Positions 17,894 through 25,802 of a stretch of 64,000 nucleotides of DNA are shown in pieces; positions within the stretch are counted from its first letter, which is position 1, and every line of letters starts with the position of its first letter. This DNA is from Mycobacterium haemophilum DSM 44634 (GTDB taxonomy: Bacteria > Actinomycetota > Actinomycetes > Mycobacteriales > Mycobacteriaceae): NCBI RefSeq assembly GCF_000340435.2, contig NZ_CP011883.2, forward strand, positions 528,606 through 592,605, read 5' to 3'. Below the pieces are notes generated by a model. That model was given only the letters and a program-made list of their open reading frames with translations, was not told where the DNA came from and did not search any database. The translations under genes were made by a program, and so were the position numbers.

Positions 17894-18066
17894 TGGCCGC
17901 CTACCAGTGCCCGGTCTGCGACTACATCTACGACGAGGCCAAAGGCGATGCCAGAGAAGGCTTTCCGCCGGGCACGCGGTGGGAGCAGCTCCCCGGTGAC
18001 TGGTGTTGTCCGGACTGTGCGGTGCGCGAGAAACCAGATTTCCAGAAGCTAGGAGAACTCACATGA
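17890..18066 (+). CDS. rubA: Rubredoxin RubA
   Basis: A 58-residue iron-sulfur-less electron carrier. It reads MMAAYQCPVCDYIYDEAKG, then GFPPGTRWEQLPGDWCCPDC and VREKPDFQKL. The two CxxC pairs (CPVC and CPDC) bind one iron. A run of ordinary rubredoxin residues (Tyr, Pro-Gly-Thr, Trp-Cys-Cys-Pro-Asp-Cys) is intact. It overlaps the alkB stop (ATGATG) and the rubB start (ATGA). It matches the M. tuberculosis Rv3251c type and presumably delivers electrons to AlkB. Confidence 0.95.
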   Translation: MMAAYQCPVCDYIYDEAKGDAREGFPPGTRWEQLPGDWCCPDCAVREKPDFQKLGELT

Positions 18067-18245
18067 GTGACTACAAACTGTTCCGCTGCGTCCAATGTGG
18101 CTTCGAGTACGACGAGGCGCAGGGCTGGCCGGAAGATGGCATCGAGCCCGGCACCCGCTGGGACGACATCCCCGAGGACTGGAGCTGTCCGGACTGCGGC
18201 GCGGCCAAGGCGGACTTCGAGATGGTAGAGGTTGCGCGCCCGTGA
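18063..18245 (+). CDS. rubB: Rubredoxin RubB
   Basis: A second 60-residue rubredoxin: DYKLFRCVQCGFEYDEAQGW, PGTRWDDIPEDWSCPDCG, AKADFEMVEVARP. The iron-binding CVQC and CPDC pairs are intact. Paired rubredoxins (AlkG1/AlkG2 type) downstream of alkB are usual in actinobacteria; in general only one type efficiently supports AlkB, and which one does so here is not known. The start ATG overlaps the rubA stop and its own stop overlaps the regulator start as GTGA. Confidence 0.95.
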   Translation: MSDYKLFRCVQCGFEYDEAQGWPEDGIEPGTRWDDIPEDWSCPDCGAAKADFEMVEVARP

Positions 18246-18877
18246 GCGCCCAAAACGATATCCTCGCGCCGGTGAAGCGGATTCCTTATGCCGAAGCGTC
18301 GCGCGTCTTGTTGCGTGATTCGGTATTAGATGCGATGCGGGATCTGCTGCTGACCCGAGACTGGTCGGCTATCACGTTGTCCGACGTCGCCCGGGCCGCT
18401 GGTATCAGCCGGCAGACCATTTACAACGAGTTCGGCTCACGGCAGGGCCTGGCGCAGGGCTATGCGCTGCGTCTGGCTGATCGCCTGGTTGACAGCGTCC
18501 ATGCCGCCCTGGACGCCAACGTTGGCAACATCTACGAATCGTTCCTGCAGGGTTTTCGGTCATTCTTCTCCGAGTCGGCGGCGGACCCATTGGTGATTTC
18601 GTTGCTGACCGGCGTCGCCAAGCCTGATCTGTTGCAGCTCATCACGACCGACAGCGCGCCTATGATCACTCGTGCGTCGGCTCGGTTGGCGATGGCGTTC
18701 ACTCAGAGCTGGGTGGCTACTAGCGATGAAGACGCCGGCATCCTGGCGCGTGCCATCGTCAGGCTGTCGTTGAGCTACGTGTCGATGCCCCCGGAAGCCG
18801 ACCACGACGTCGCGGCGGACCTGGCGCGTTTAATGACGCCGTTCGCCGAGCGTCACGGGGTCGTCAACGCACCTTGA
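18242..18877 (+). CDS. TetR-family regulator of the alkB operon (AlkX type, Rv3249c-like)
   Basis: A 211-residue TetR repressor. The HTH lies at about 42-75: WSAITLSDVARAAGISRQTI then YNEFGSRQGLAQGYA. The C-terminal ligand domain follows (FLQGFRSFFSESAADPLVIS). The GTG at 18242 overlaps the rubB stop; upstream frames run into rubB. The same gene order occurs at M. tuberculosis Rv3252c-Rv3249c. AlkX-type regulators repress their alk operon and release it with fatty acids; the 36-bp palindrome before alkB is the likely site. Confidence 0.9.
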   Translation: MSAQNDILAPVKRIPYAEASRVLLRDSVLDAMRDLLLTRDWSAITLSDVARAAGISRQTIYNEFGSRQGLAQGYALRLADRLVDSVHAALDANVGNIYESFLQGFRSFFSESAADPLVISLLTGVAKPDLLQLITTDSAPMITRASARLAMAFTQSWVATSDEDAGILARAIVRLSLSYVSMPPEADHDVAADLARLMTPFAERHGVVNAP

Positions 18878-19124
18878 CCTGACCTGCGGGGGCTGCGGCG
18901 GGAGGTATGGGCCTACGGAAAAGGACAGCTAGAAGCTGTTAGCGTGGTGCTACAGGAAACTAATTCCGGACACTTCGTGTTCTAGTTTTGAGCGATTTTA
19001 TAATATCGCGGCTTTTTATTGTAGCTAGCGTTGGTTTGTATAAAAACACCGAAGTTGTTATCAGATCAACATTGTGTTGACTGGTCAAGTCATTGACCAT
19101 ATTCGAATGGCAGGAAGCAATGCG
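18878..19124. promoter_or_regulatory. AT-rich intergenic region before PPE-PE copy 2
   Basis: About 250 bases whose part 18960-19080 is strikingly AT-rich. An imperfect inverted repeat GCGATTTTATAATATCGC spans 18992-19009. It probably contains the promoter of the PPE-PE gene; no other coding signal is seen. Confidence 0.5.
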
Positions 19125-20003
19125 GTGAATTTCGAGAACAAGGTGCCACCGGAGGTCACCTCTGCGTTGATACGCTCGGGTCCAGGTACGGATTCACTAC
19201 TGGCGGCGGAAATATCATGGGAAAAGGTGTGCCTCGGGCTGCTTGAGGCTGAGTACCGGTTTCGGGGGCTGGTCCTGGGGGTGCAGGAGGCGTCGTGGCT
19301 CGGGGAATCGTCGCGTCGTATGGCGGCCGAGGCCTCGCGGATAAGTGGCTGGATGCACAACGCCGCAGACGAGGCCGAGCGGGCCTGTAATCAGGCCGGA
19401 GCTGCGGCGCGCGCCTATTGCTCGGCTCGTGATAGCACGGTGTCCCTGGAGAAAATTAGGGCTAACCGGTCTGCGCGCAAAGAACTGGCGATACAGAACA
19501 TCTACTCCTTGGGCGCGTACACGTCGGAGATCGCCGAACTCGACCATCGGTACCACAAAATGTGGTCACAGAATACTTACGCGATGGAGGTCTATGAGAG
19601 TTCGGTGGGGGACGCCGTGGCGAGGTTGAGGCCGTTTGACGATCCTTCAGGCTCTGTGGAGGTCGTCTCGCCCGTCGACCTGAATGTGGTGGACCGCCAT
19701 TCTGTGTCGGCCGACCCAACCGCACTGCTGCAGGCGGCCGGCAAGCTAAAGCAGATTCTTGGTGACTTAAAGTTCATCAACGCCACTGCGGACCCTGTGA
19801 TAACGGGGGTGCGGGCGCCGGCTGCCGACGAGGTATCTCAGTCAATTGCGTCGAAGCTGAATGCGCAGGGGATGCAGTATCGGTCGGTCAACGCTAAAGC
19901 CAACGAAATCTCTCAGCAGTTTGTGGCCAATTTGGTGGTCAGCGCCTCTAAGTATAAGGTCACCGAGGACGCCAACAGATTAATAATTTTGGACCAGAAA
20001 TAA
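19125..20003 (+). CDS. Single-chain PPE-PE fusion protein, copy 2
   Basis: A 292-residue paralogue of the protein at 14619. PPE domain: VPPEVTSALIRSGPGTDSL, SWLGESSRRMAAEASRISGW (W58-G60), ELAIQNIYSLGAYTSEIAEL then DHRYHKMWSQNTYAM, the last being nearly shared with copy 1. PE domain from about 197: DPTALLQAAGKLKQILGDLK, ITGVRAPAADEVSQSIASKL, NAQGMQYRSVNAKANEISQQ and a YxxxE signal YKVTE (Y277, E281). The GTG start has CAGGAAG at 19111-19117 and aligns with the GTG start of copy 1; a start at 19074 would add 17 residues unlike copy 1. It has the same orientation as the alkB operon. Confidence 0.85.
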   Translation: MNFENKVPPEVTSALIRSGPGTDSLLAAEISWEKVCLGLLEAEYRFRGLVLGVQEASWLGESSRRMAAEASRISGWMHNAADEAERACNQAGAAARAYCSARDSTVSLEKIRANRSARKELAIQNIYSLGAYTSEIAELDHRYHKMWSQNTYAMEVYESSVGDAVARLRPFDDPSGSVEVVSPVDLNVVDRHSVSADPTALLQAAGKLKQILGDLKFINATADPVITGVRAPAADEVSQSIASKLNAQGMQYRSVNAKANEISQQFVANLVVSASKYKVTEDANRLIILDQK

Positions 20004-20769
20004 GTAGCGTCGATTACTTGCGAGTTGATCGCTGAACGGTGTTCGACGAACAATCGCTCAACGAGGTTAAGATAATCGGCGATTAGTGGCGGTATCTCGT
20101 CGATTTGTGAGGTATTCGCGGTGTGGTCGGTCACCTCGCTGTGGTCCGGTGATGGTCGGTTGTCGTGATCATCTGCGTGGCCGAGCCCAGTGTCGCCGGC
20201 CACGGCGTGGTGAAGGGTTCGTCGCCTCCTGGTCGGCTCGAATGCGGGACGCCCTACCACCGGGACTTGACATTTCACGCTCTTTTGTGGCTCATCGCAG
20301 ATGAGGGTCTAGAGGAGGTCAGCGCCGTCGGTGTCTGGGTAGGGGGCGAGGTCTTCCGACGATGAAGGTTCCTACACCAACCATCCGAAAGACCTCGACG
20401 TGCACGGCGCTACCCGTGATGCAGGCTTCGCCTGCGCTGACTTGACCACTTCTGCCGGCTCGATGAGCTCGGCCTTGAGGGGACCGGGCAACGCCTGGAC
20501 TTCGCCTCGGGCTCTGCTGGCCTGCCGGCACCACCGATCCTCCTCGCACACAACCTTCCCGCCGGCGATTCCCGATGCTCAGCGAAAAACCCTCACCGAC
20601 CCCGGTTTCAAACCGGGGTACTAAGCAAAATGTCCAAACTCGGGACAGAAATCCCAGCCCAGCATCGGTATGGGCAGAACCGACATGGGCCAAGATCTCT
20701 CGCTGCTATTCGGATTGGGCGAGGTTACGGTGGGTCGCGGCGACCGCGACGGACACCGAGCCTGGGCGG
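20004..20769. other. 766-base stretch without a recognisable gene
   Basis: Lies between PPE-PE copy 2 and the mmpL4 stop. Open frames on both strands are short and match nothing I know. GAGGTCTT (20349-20356) and AAAGACCTC (20389-20397) form an inverted pair about 30 bases apart, and a hairpin follows at 20599. The look is of a decayed mobile element or gene, but no family can be named. Confidence 0.4.
20599..20619. terminator. Hairpin downstream of mmpL4
   Basis: ACCCCGGTTT and its exact reverse complement AAACCGGGGT flank a single C. It sits about 150 bases beyond the mmpL4 stop and could end that transcript, or be part of the decayed sequence to its left. There is no U-tract. Confidence 0.45.
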
Positions 20770-23652
20770 TCACCTAGTGCTGTAAACCAGGGAACGGTCT
20801 GGATGGGATTCGACCGGCGCGGCCGGGGTCCGCAGCGGCCGGGAACGCACTCTCATCGGCCACCAGAACCAGCGTCCCAGCAGCGCGGCGATGGACGGCG
20901 TCATGAACGAGCGCACAATCAACGTGTCGAACAGCAGACCCAGACCGATGGTGGTGCCCACCTGTCCGATCACTCGCAGGTCGCTGACGACCATGGATGC
21001 CATCGTGAACGCAAACACCAGCCCGGCGTTCGTCACGACTTTGCCGGTGCCGCCCATCGAACGGATGATGCCGGTCTTCAATCCGGCATGGATTTCCTGT
21101 TTGAACCGCGACACCAGCAGCAGGTTGTAGTCAGATCCCACCGCCAACAGCACGATGACCGACATCGCGAGCACCAGATAGTGCAATTCGATACCGAGAA
21201 TGTGCTGCCAGAGCAACACGGACAGTCCGAAGGACGCGCCCAGTGAAAGTGCGACCGTACCCACGATAACGGCGGCGGCTACAAAGGCTCGGGTAATGAT
21301 CAGCATGATGATGAAAATCAGGCACAGCGACGAAATCCCCGCGATCACAAGATCCCAGTTGGCGCCCTCGTCGATGTCCTTGAAGACGGCCGCCGTGCCG
21401 GCCAAGTAGATCTTGGCGTCCTCTAAGGGGGTTCCCTTGAGCGCCTCCTCGGCTGCCGTGCGTATTGCGTTGATGCTTGCGATGCCCTCGGGGGTGGCGG
21501 GATCTCCCCGATGCAAAATGATGAAGCGAGCCGCGTGTCCGTCCGATGACAGGAACGAGTTCATCGCGCGCTTGAAGTCGGCGTTTTTGAAAACCTCGGG
21601 CGGAAGGTAGAACGAGTCATCGTTTTTGGCCGCGTCGAATGCCTTCCCCATCGCATTGGCGTTGTCGCTCAGCTCGTTCATCTGATCAAAGATCCCGGAC
21701 ATGGTGCTGTGCATGGTCAGCATCATGGTCCGCATGCTCTCCATGCTTTCGATCATCGGCGGGAACTGTTCCAACATCTGCGGCATCAGCAGATCCATGT
21801 TTTTGATGTCGCCAACCAAAGTGTTCAGTTTCTCGTCGATCTGGTCCACGCCGTCCAGCGCGTCGAATATCGATCTAAACGACCAACAGATCGGGACGTC
21901 GAAACAATGCTTTTCCCAGTAGAAGTAGCTGCGGATCGGCCGCCAGAAATCATCAAAGTTTGCGAGTTCATCACGCAGTTGATTGGTGATTTGCTGCATC
22001 TCTACGGTGTCGTTGGCCATGCGGTGAGTATTTTCGGCGAGCAGCGTCATCAAGTGGTGCATGCGCCGCATCGTGGCAATCGTTTTGGCCATCTCGTCGG
22101 CCTGTTTTAGCATGTCATTCATCCGGTCTTGCTGATACTTCAAGGTTTGTACTTGGCCGGCGTTTTGCATGCTTATCTGAAACGGTATCGACGTATGATC
22201 CATTGCCGTCCCGTCGGGTCTGGTTATCGCCTGGACCCGGGAAATTCCTGGAACATGGAAGATTCCTTTGGCCAGCCTGTCCAGGACGAGGAAGTCGGCC
22301 GGATTTCGCATATCATGATCCGACTCGATCATTAAAATCTCGGGTTTCATCCGGGCCTGTGGGAAATGGCGATCCGCGGCGGCAAATCCTTGGTTGGCGG
22401 GAATGAATGTGGGCAGATACGCCCGGTCGTTGTAGTTGGTCTTATATCCCGGCAGGGCCAGCAGGCCGACCATGGCGATGGCGCAAGTGGTGGCGAGAAC
22501 GGGCAGCGGCCAGCGCACCACCACGGTGCCGACCCGTCGCCAGCCACGGACCTTGATCAGCCGCTTGGGTTCAAACAGGCCGAAACGGCTGCCGACCGTC
22601 AGCAGCGCCGGTCCCAGGGTGAGTGCGACCGCCACCGCGATGAGCATCCCCACCGCGCACGGAATGCCCAGGGTTTGGAAATAGGGCATCCGGGCGAAGC
22701 TGAGGCAAAACGTCGCCCCGGCGATGGTCAGCCCAGAGCCCAAGATGACGTGCGAGGTTCCCCGGTACATGGTGTAGAAGGCCGTTTCCTTGTCGTCGCC
22801 GGCCTGGCGGGCCTCCTGGTAGCGCCCGATGATGAAGATCCCGTAGTCGGTGCCGGCCGCGATCGCCAAGGACGTGAGCAGACTCACCGCGAAAGTGGAC
22901 AGACCGATGAGCCCGGTATGCCCGAGCAGCGCGACGACTCCCCGCGCCGCCGCCGATTCGATCCCGACCGTGAACAGCAGCAGCACCACGGTGATGAACG
23001 ATCGATAGACAAGCAGCAACATCACTAAAATCACGATCACACTCGTTGCGGTGATCCGGATCATGGATTTGTCGCCGCTATGGTGCATATCGGCAATCAA
23101 GGCCGACGCCCCGGTGACCCAGGCCGTTATCCCGGGCGGTGCAGGTGTTTGCGCGACGATTTTGCGGACCGCGTCGATGGATTCTTGAGCCAGTGGCTCA
23201 CCTTGGTTACCCGCGAGACTCAATTGGACGTAGGCGGCCTTACCGTCATTGCTTTGAGCGCCAGCCGCGGTGAGTGGATCCCCCCAAAAGTCTTGGACGC
23301 TTTGCACGTGCTTATCGGCCCGCAACTTACGAATCAGGGTGTCGTAAAACCGGTGAGCATCGTCGCCAAGCGGCCTATCGCCTTCCAGGACGATCATGAT
23401 TACGCTGTCGGAGTTTCCTTCGTTGAAGGCCTGGCCCATCTTCTTCATCGCGATGTACGACGGCGCGTCCTTAGGGCTCAGCGACACTGAACGCTCTTGC
23501 CCGACGTCTTCTAGTGATGGGACGAAGACACTAACGGCGACGACAATGGCCAGCCAGGCCAAGATGATCGGTACCGCAAGCCGGTGGATCATCCTGGCGA
23601 CGAACGGTCGCTCGGTGTGGGTGTCAAGGTCGTTCGCGTATTTGGTCGTCAC
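20770..23652 (-). CDS. mmpL4: RND-family transporter MmpL4
   Basis: A 960-residue inner-membrane exporter (967 in M. tuberculosis). Two repeats each give one membrane helix, a periplasmic domain and five further helices; the second periplasmic loop contains the long helical hairpin of the MmpL4/MmpL5 clade (about 490-570). The proton-relay Asp-Tyr pairs are present: AIAAGTDYGIFIIGRYQEAR and LAVGSDYNLLLVSRFKQE. With MmpS4 it exports mycobactin/carboxymycobactin in M. tuberculosis. The GTG start overlaps the mmpS4 stop as GTGA. The C-terminus (RWFWWPMRVRSRPLRTP) is intact. Confidence 0.97.
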   Translation of the reverse strand: MTTKYANDLDTHTERPFVARMIHRLAVPIILAWLAIVVAVSVFVPSLEDVGQERSVSLSPKDAPSYIAMKKMGQAFNEGNSDSVIMIVLEGDRPLGDDAHRFYDTLIRKLRADKHVQSVQDFWGDPLTAAGAQSNDGKAAYVQLSLAGNQGEPLAQESIDAVRKIVAQTPAPPGITAWVTGASALIADMHHSGDKSMIRITATSVIVILVMLLLVYRSFITVVLLLFTVGIESAAARGVVALLGHTGLIGLSTFAVSLLTSLAIAAGTDYGIFIIGRYQEARQAGDDKETAFYTMYRGTSHVILGSGLTIAGATFCLSFARMPYFQTLGIPCAVGMLIAVAVALTLGPALLTVGSRFGLFEPKRLIKVRGWRRVGTVVVRWPLPVLATTCAIAMVGLLALPGYKTNYNDRAYLPTFIPANQGFAAADRHFPQARMKPEILMIESDHDMRNPADFLVLDRLAKGIFHVPGISRVQAITRPDGTAMDHTSIPFQISMQNAGQVQTLKYQQDRMNDMLKQADEMAKTIATMRRMHHLMTLLAENTHRMANDTVEMQQITNQLRDELANFDDFWRPIRSYFYWEKHCFDVPICWSFRSIFDALDGVDQIDEKLNTLVGDIKNMDLLMPQMLEQFPPMIESMESMRTMMLTMHSTMSGIFDQMNELSDNANAMGKAFDAAKNDDSFYLPPEVFKNADFKRAMNSFLSSDGHAARFIILHRGDPATPEGIASINAIRTAAEEALKGTPLEDAKIYLAGTAAVFKDIDEGANWDLVIAGISSLCLIFIIMLIITRAFVAAAVIVGTVALSLGASFGLSVLLWQHILGIELHYLVLAMSVIVLLAVGSDYNLLLVSRFKQEIHAGLKTGIIRSMGGTGKVVTNAGLVFAFTMASMVVSDLRVIGQVGTTIGLGLLFDTLIVRSFMTPSIAALLGRWFWWPMRVRSRPLRTPAAPVESHPDRSLVYSTR

Positions 23653-24113
23653 GCGGACTTCACCAGGCAGTAGGTGTAGGCGTTGACCTCATTGGAAACT
23701 CTCTCGGCTTTGACCACGCCGTCCACCGTGATTCGGCAGCCGATACTATCGGTATTGCCCTGCGCCACAAGGTTTCCCATCACTGCGGCCAAGGTTGTGG
23801 TCATATGTAGCGACCATGGCAATTGTGCCCCATCGACTCGCTGAGGGTCGGAGTTGACGTCGAAATAGCTGATATCTGCGACCGTTCCGGGTGGGCCGAA
23901 GACCTCGTAAACAATCTCCTTGGGGTTGAACGGCTTGCTGCTTCCCAGGTTGCTGTCTGCGTACGACTCGCGTTTCTCGGAGGCGAAAAAACCGTGGACG
24001 CGGTACACAACGAATCCGCCGACGACGAGTACCACCAGGACGACAAGTGGAATCCAAATCCGTGACAACAGCTTGAAAATTGGAATCCCCTTACCCTGTT
24101 GGCATTTGGACAT
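23649..24113 (-). CDS. mmpS4: MmpS4, periplasmic partner of MmpL4
   Basis: Single N-terminal membrane helix (IWIPLVVLVVLVVGGFVVYR) and a periplasmic beta domain: SKPFNPKEIVYEVFGPPGTV, ADISYFDVNSDPQRVDGAQL, LPWSLHMTT, and the C-terminal Cys pair DSIGCRITVDG/AYTYCLVKSA. It is close to M. tuberculosis MmpS4 (140 aa). The start is uncertain: the ATG at 24113 (MSKCQQGKG) is given, but the M. tuberculosis start aligns with CTG/TTG codons at 24071-24068 just before SRIWIPL, with a GTAAGGGG element upstream. Confidence 0.93.
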   Translation of the reverse strand: MSKCQQGKGIPIFKLLSRIWIPLVVLVVLVVGGFVVYRVHGFFASEKRESYADSNLGSSKPFNPKEIVYEVFGPPGTVADISYFDVNSDPQRVDGAQLPWSLHMTTTLAAVMGNLVAQGNTDSIGCRITVDGVVKAERVSNEVNAYTYCLVKSA

Positions 24114-24312
24114 CGCCGGCCCGTTGTCTGCTCGATCAAGTTCAACTTCAGATCGTCGCGCCGGACCGCCCGCACCACAATCCCAGACCGCCGCAGCTCT
24201 GCGGTGGTCGGCCCGAGCAGGAGGCGCTTTGGCCGGAGTGCAACCAAGCCTTGCCAAAGTAAATCACGGGGCCGGCTGTTGCCTCCTTCCTGTCGCGCTC
24301 CTGGAGTGTAAC

Positions 24313-24400
24313 GCATATCACGTGCGTAACGGCAAGCTACTGTGTGCCGCTGACAAATCACGCCCCGTGCGTTATGCAAATCACGTACTGTGCGTTATCC
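24313..24400. promoter_or_regulatory. Tandem operator-like repeats between mmpS4 and the TetR gene
   Basis: Two adjacent 23-bp units (24355-24377 and 24378-24400) share AAATCACG-N4-GTGCGTTAT, 19 of 23 positions alike. A third, partial and closer to mmpS4, reads ATATCACGTGCGTAAC (24315-24330) and forms an inverted pair with the preceding GTAACGCA. They lie between divergent genes, one a TetR regulator, so they are the probable binding sites. Confidence 0.6.
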
Positions 24401-25076
24401 TCGGGCGGTGGCGCAACTTACGTTCCAGCGCGCCCGCACCGAGGAAAACAAGCGTCAACGGGCGGCCGCGCTGGTGGAAGCCGCACGCTCACTGGCGCTC
24501 GAGACCGGTGTGGCGTCGGTGACGCTGACCGCTGTCGCCGGCCGCGCCGGAATTCACTACTCCGCGGTGCGCCGCTACTTCACCTCCCATAAAGAGGTCC
24601 TGCTGCACCTCGCCGCTGAGGGTTGGGTGCGGTGGTCGAACACGGTGTGTGAAAAGTTGGCGGAACCCGGTCCGATGTCGCCATTGCGGGTCGCTGAGAC
24701 GTTGGCCAACGGGCTGGCCGCCGACCCGCTGTTCTGCGATCTGCTCGCCAATCTGCATCTGCATCTTGAGCACGAAGTGGACGTCGCGAGGGTCGTCGAG
24801 GTCAAGCGGACCAGTACCGCTGCTGTGATCGCCCTGGCGGACGCAATCCAGCACGCGTTGCCCGCGCTCGGGCGTTCGGGCGCATTCGACATCCTGCTGG
24901 CCGCCTACTCTTTGGCGGCTACCGTGTGGCAGATCGCAAACCCCCCGGAGCGGCTCACCGACGCCTACGCCGAGGAACCGGAGGTTCTCCCACCTGAGTG
25001 GAACCTTGACTTTGCCGCCGCGCTGACTCGACTGCTTACCGCCACCTGCATCGGCCTCATCTCCGGATCGCAGTGA
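24390..25076 (+). CDS. TetR-family regulator, Rv0452 homologue
   Basis: A 228-residue TetR protein very similar to M. tuberculosis Rv0452. HTH at about 38-68: SVTLTAVAGRAGIHYSAVRR, then YFTSHKEVLLHLAAEGWVRW. Ligand domain: LANGLAADPLFCDLLANLHL and PEVLPPEWNLDFAAALTRLL. It stands between divergent mmpS4-mmpL4 and the co-oriented second mmpS-mmpL pair, so it probably controls one or both. The GTG at 24390 lies inside the second operator-like repeat; a GTG at 24408 (MAQLTFQRART) would leave the repeat untranslated and may be the real start. Confidence 0.93.
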   Translation: MRYPRAVAQLTFQRARTEENKRQRAAALVEAARSLALETGVASVTLTAVAGRAGIHYSAVRRYFTSHKEVLLHLAAEGWVRWSNTVCEKLAEPGPMSPLRVAETLANGLAADPLFCDLLANLHLHLEHEVDVARVVEVKRTSTAAVIALADAIQHALPALGRSGAFDILLAAYSLAATVWQIANPPERLTDAYAEEPEVLPPEWNLDFAAALTRLLTATCIGLISGSQ

Positions 25077-25355
25077 ACAGAGACAGGGGCTGTGCTGTGG
25101 CGGAGCGCATGACGTTGAGCACCAGTGCTTTGCGTGACGGCGGTCGAGACGCGGCCACGCCGCGCGCTGTCCCGCTGCTGCAGCTAACATACTTAGCACA
25201 ACAAAGCATTCGGCGGGACGGCCAGGTGGGAAGGCGTTTTCGCGGGCTCTCAGAGCTGGGCCAGGAACAGTTTCGGTCGACGCTAATACAGGGGCGAGCG
25301 GTGGTTAACGCGGTCGAACGGACGGTGGGGCGTCCGATGAGCGGAAGGTGATTGG

Positions 25356-25802
25356 ATGGTGAAGATTCCGGTTGCCGCCGCGGTGCGAAAAGTGTGGATC
25401 GTGATCGTGATTGCGATCGTGGTTGCGGTAGCGGGGTTCTGCGTTTATCGGCTCCGCAGCTTCTTCGGCGCCTCCGACAACCGGGCGGTTAACAGCGGCA
25501 TTTCCGATGACATCAAGCCGTTTAACCCCAAGCATGTGGTCTACCAGGTTTATGGCCCCGCCGGGACGGTGGCCAACATCAATTATCTGGACGTCGACGC
25601 CCAGCCGCAGCGGGTAAGTGACGCGCCCCTGCCCTGGACGCTCTCGGTCACCACGACACTTCCGTCGGTGAGCGTCAACGTTGTGGCGCAGGGTGATAGC
25701 GACCAGATCGGCTGCCGGATCATCGTGAACGATGTGGTCAAAGACGAAAGGTCGACGAGCGGCGTGAATGCTCAAACCTTCTGCATAGTGAAATCCGCAT
25801 GA
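25356..25802 (+). CDS. Second MmpS protein (MmpS4/MmpS5-like)
   Basis: 148 residues: a membrane helix (VWIVIVIAIVVAVAGFCVYR) then the MmpS beta domain with IKPFNPKHVVYQVYGPAGTV, ANINYLDVDAQPQRVSDAPL, PWTLSVTT, and the Cys pair QIGCRIIVN/AQTFCIVKSA. GGAAGG at 25343-25348 precedes the ATG by 7 bases. It overlaps the following mmpL as ATGA. It is a paralogue of mmpS4 about 1.2 kb away. In M. tuberculosis a PPE gene (Rv0453) follows Rv0452 instead. Confidence 0.92.
   Translation: MVKIPVAAAVRKVWIVIVIAIVVAVAGFCVYRLRSFFGASDNRAVNSGISDDIKPFNPKHVVYQVYGPAGTVANINYLDVDAQPQRVSDAPLPWTLSVTTTLPSVSVNVVAQGDSDQIGCRIIVNDVVKDERSTSGVNAQTFCIVKSA

Noticed and set aside
24114..24389. IdeR iron boxes upstream of mmpS4/TetR and of the Rv0455c homologue
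   Set aside because: No close match to TTAGGTTAGGCTAACCTAA was seen in either upstream region; iron control cannot be claimed from the sequence.
25073..25351. 92-codon frame between the TetR gene and the second mmpS
   Set aside because: No ribosome-binding site, no recognisable family and an Arg-rich composition typical of chance frames. The mmpS leader occupies its end.
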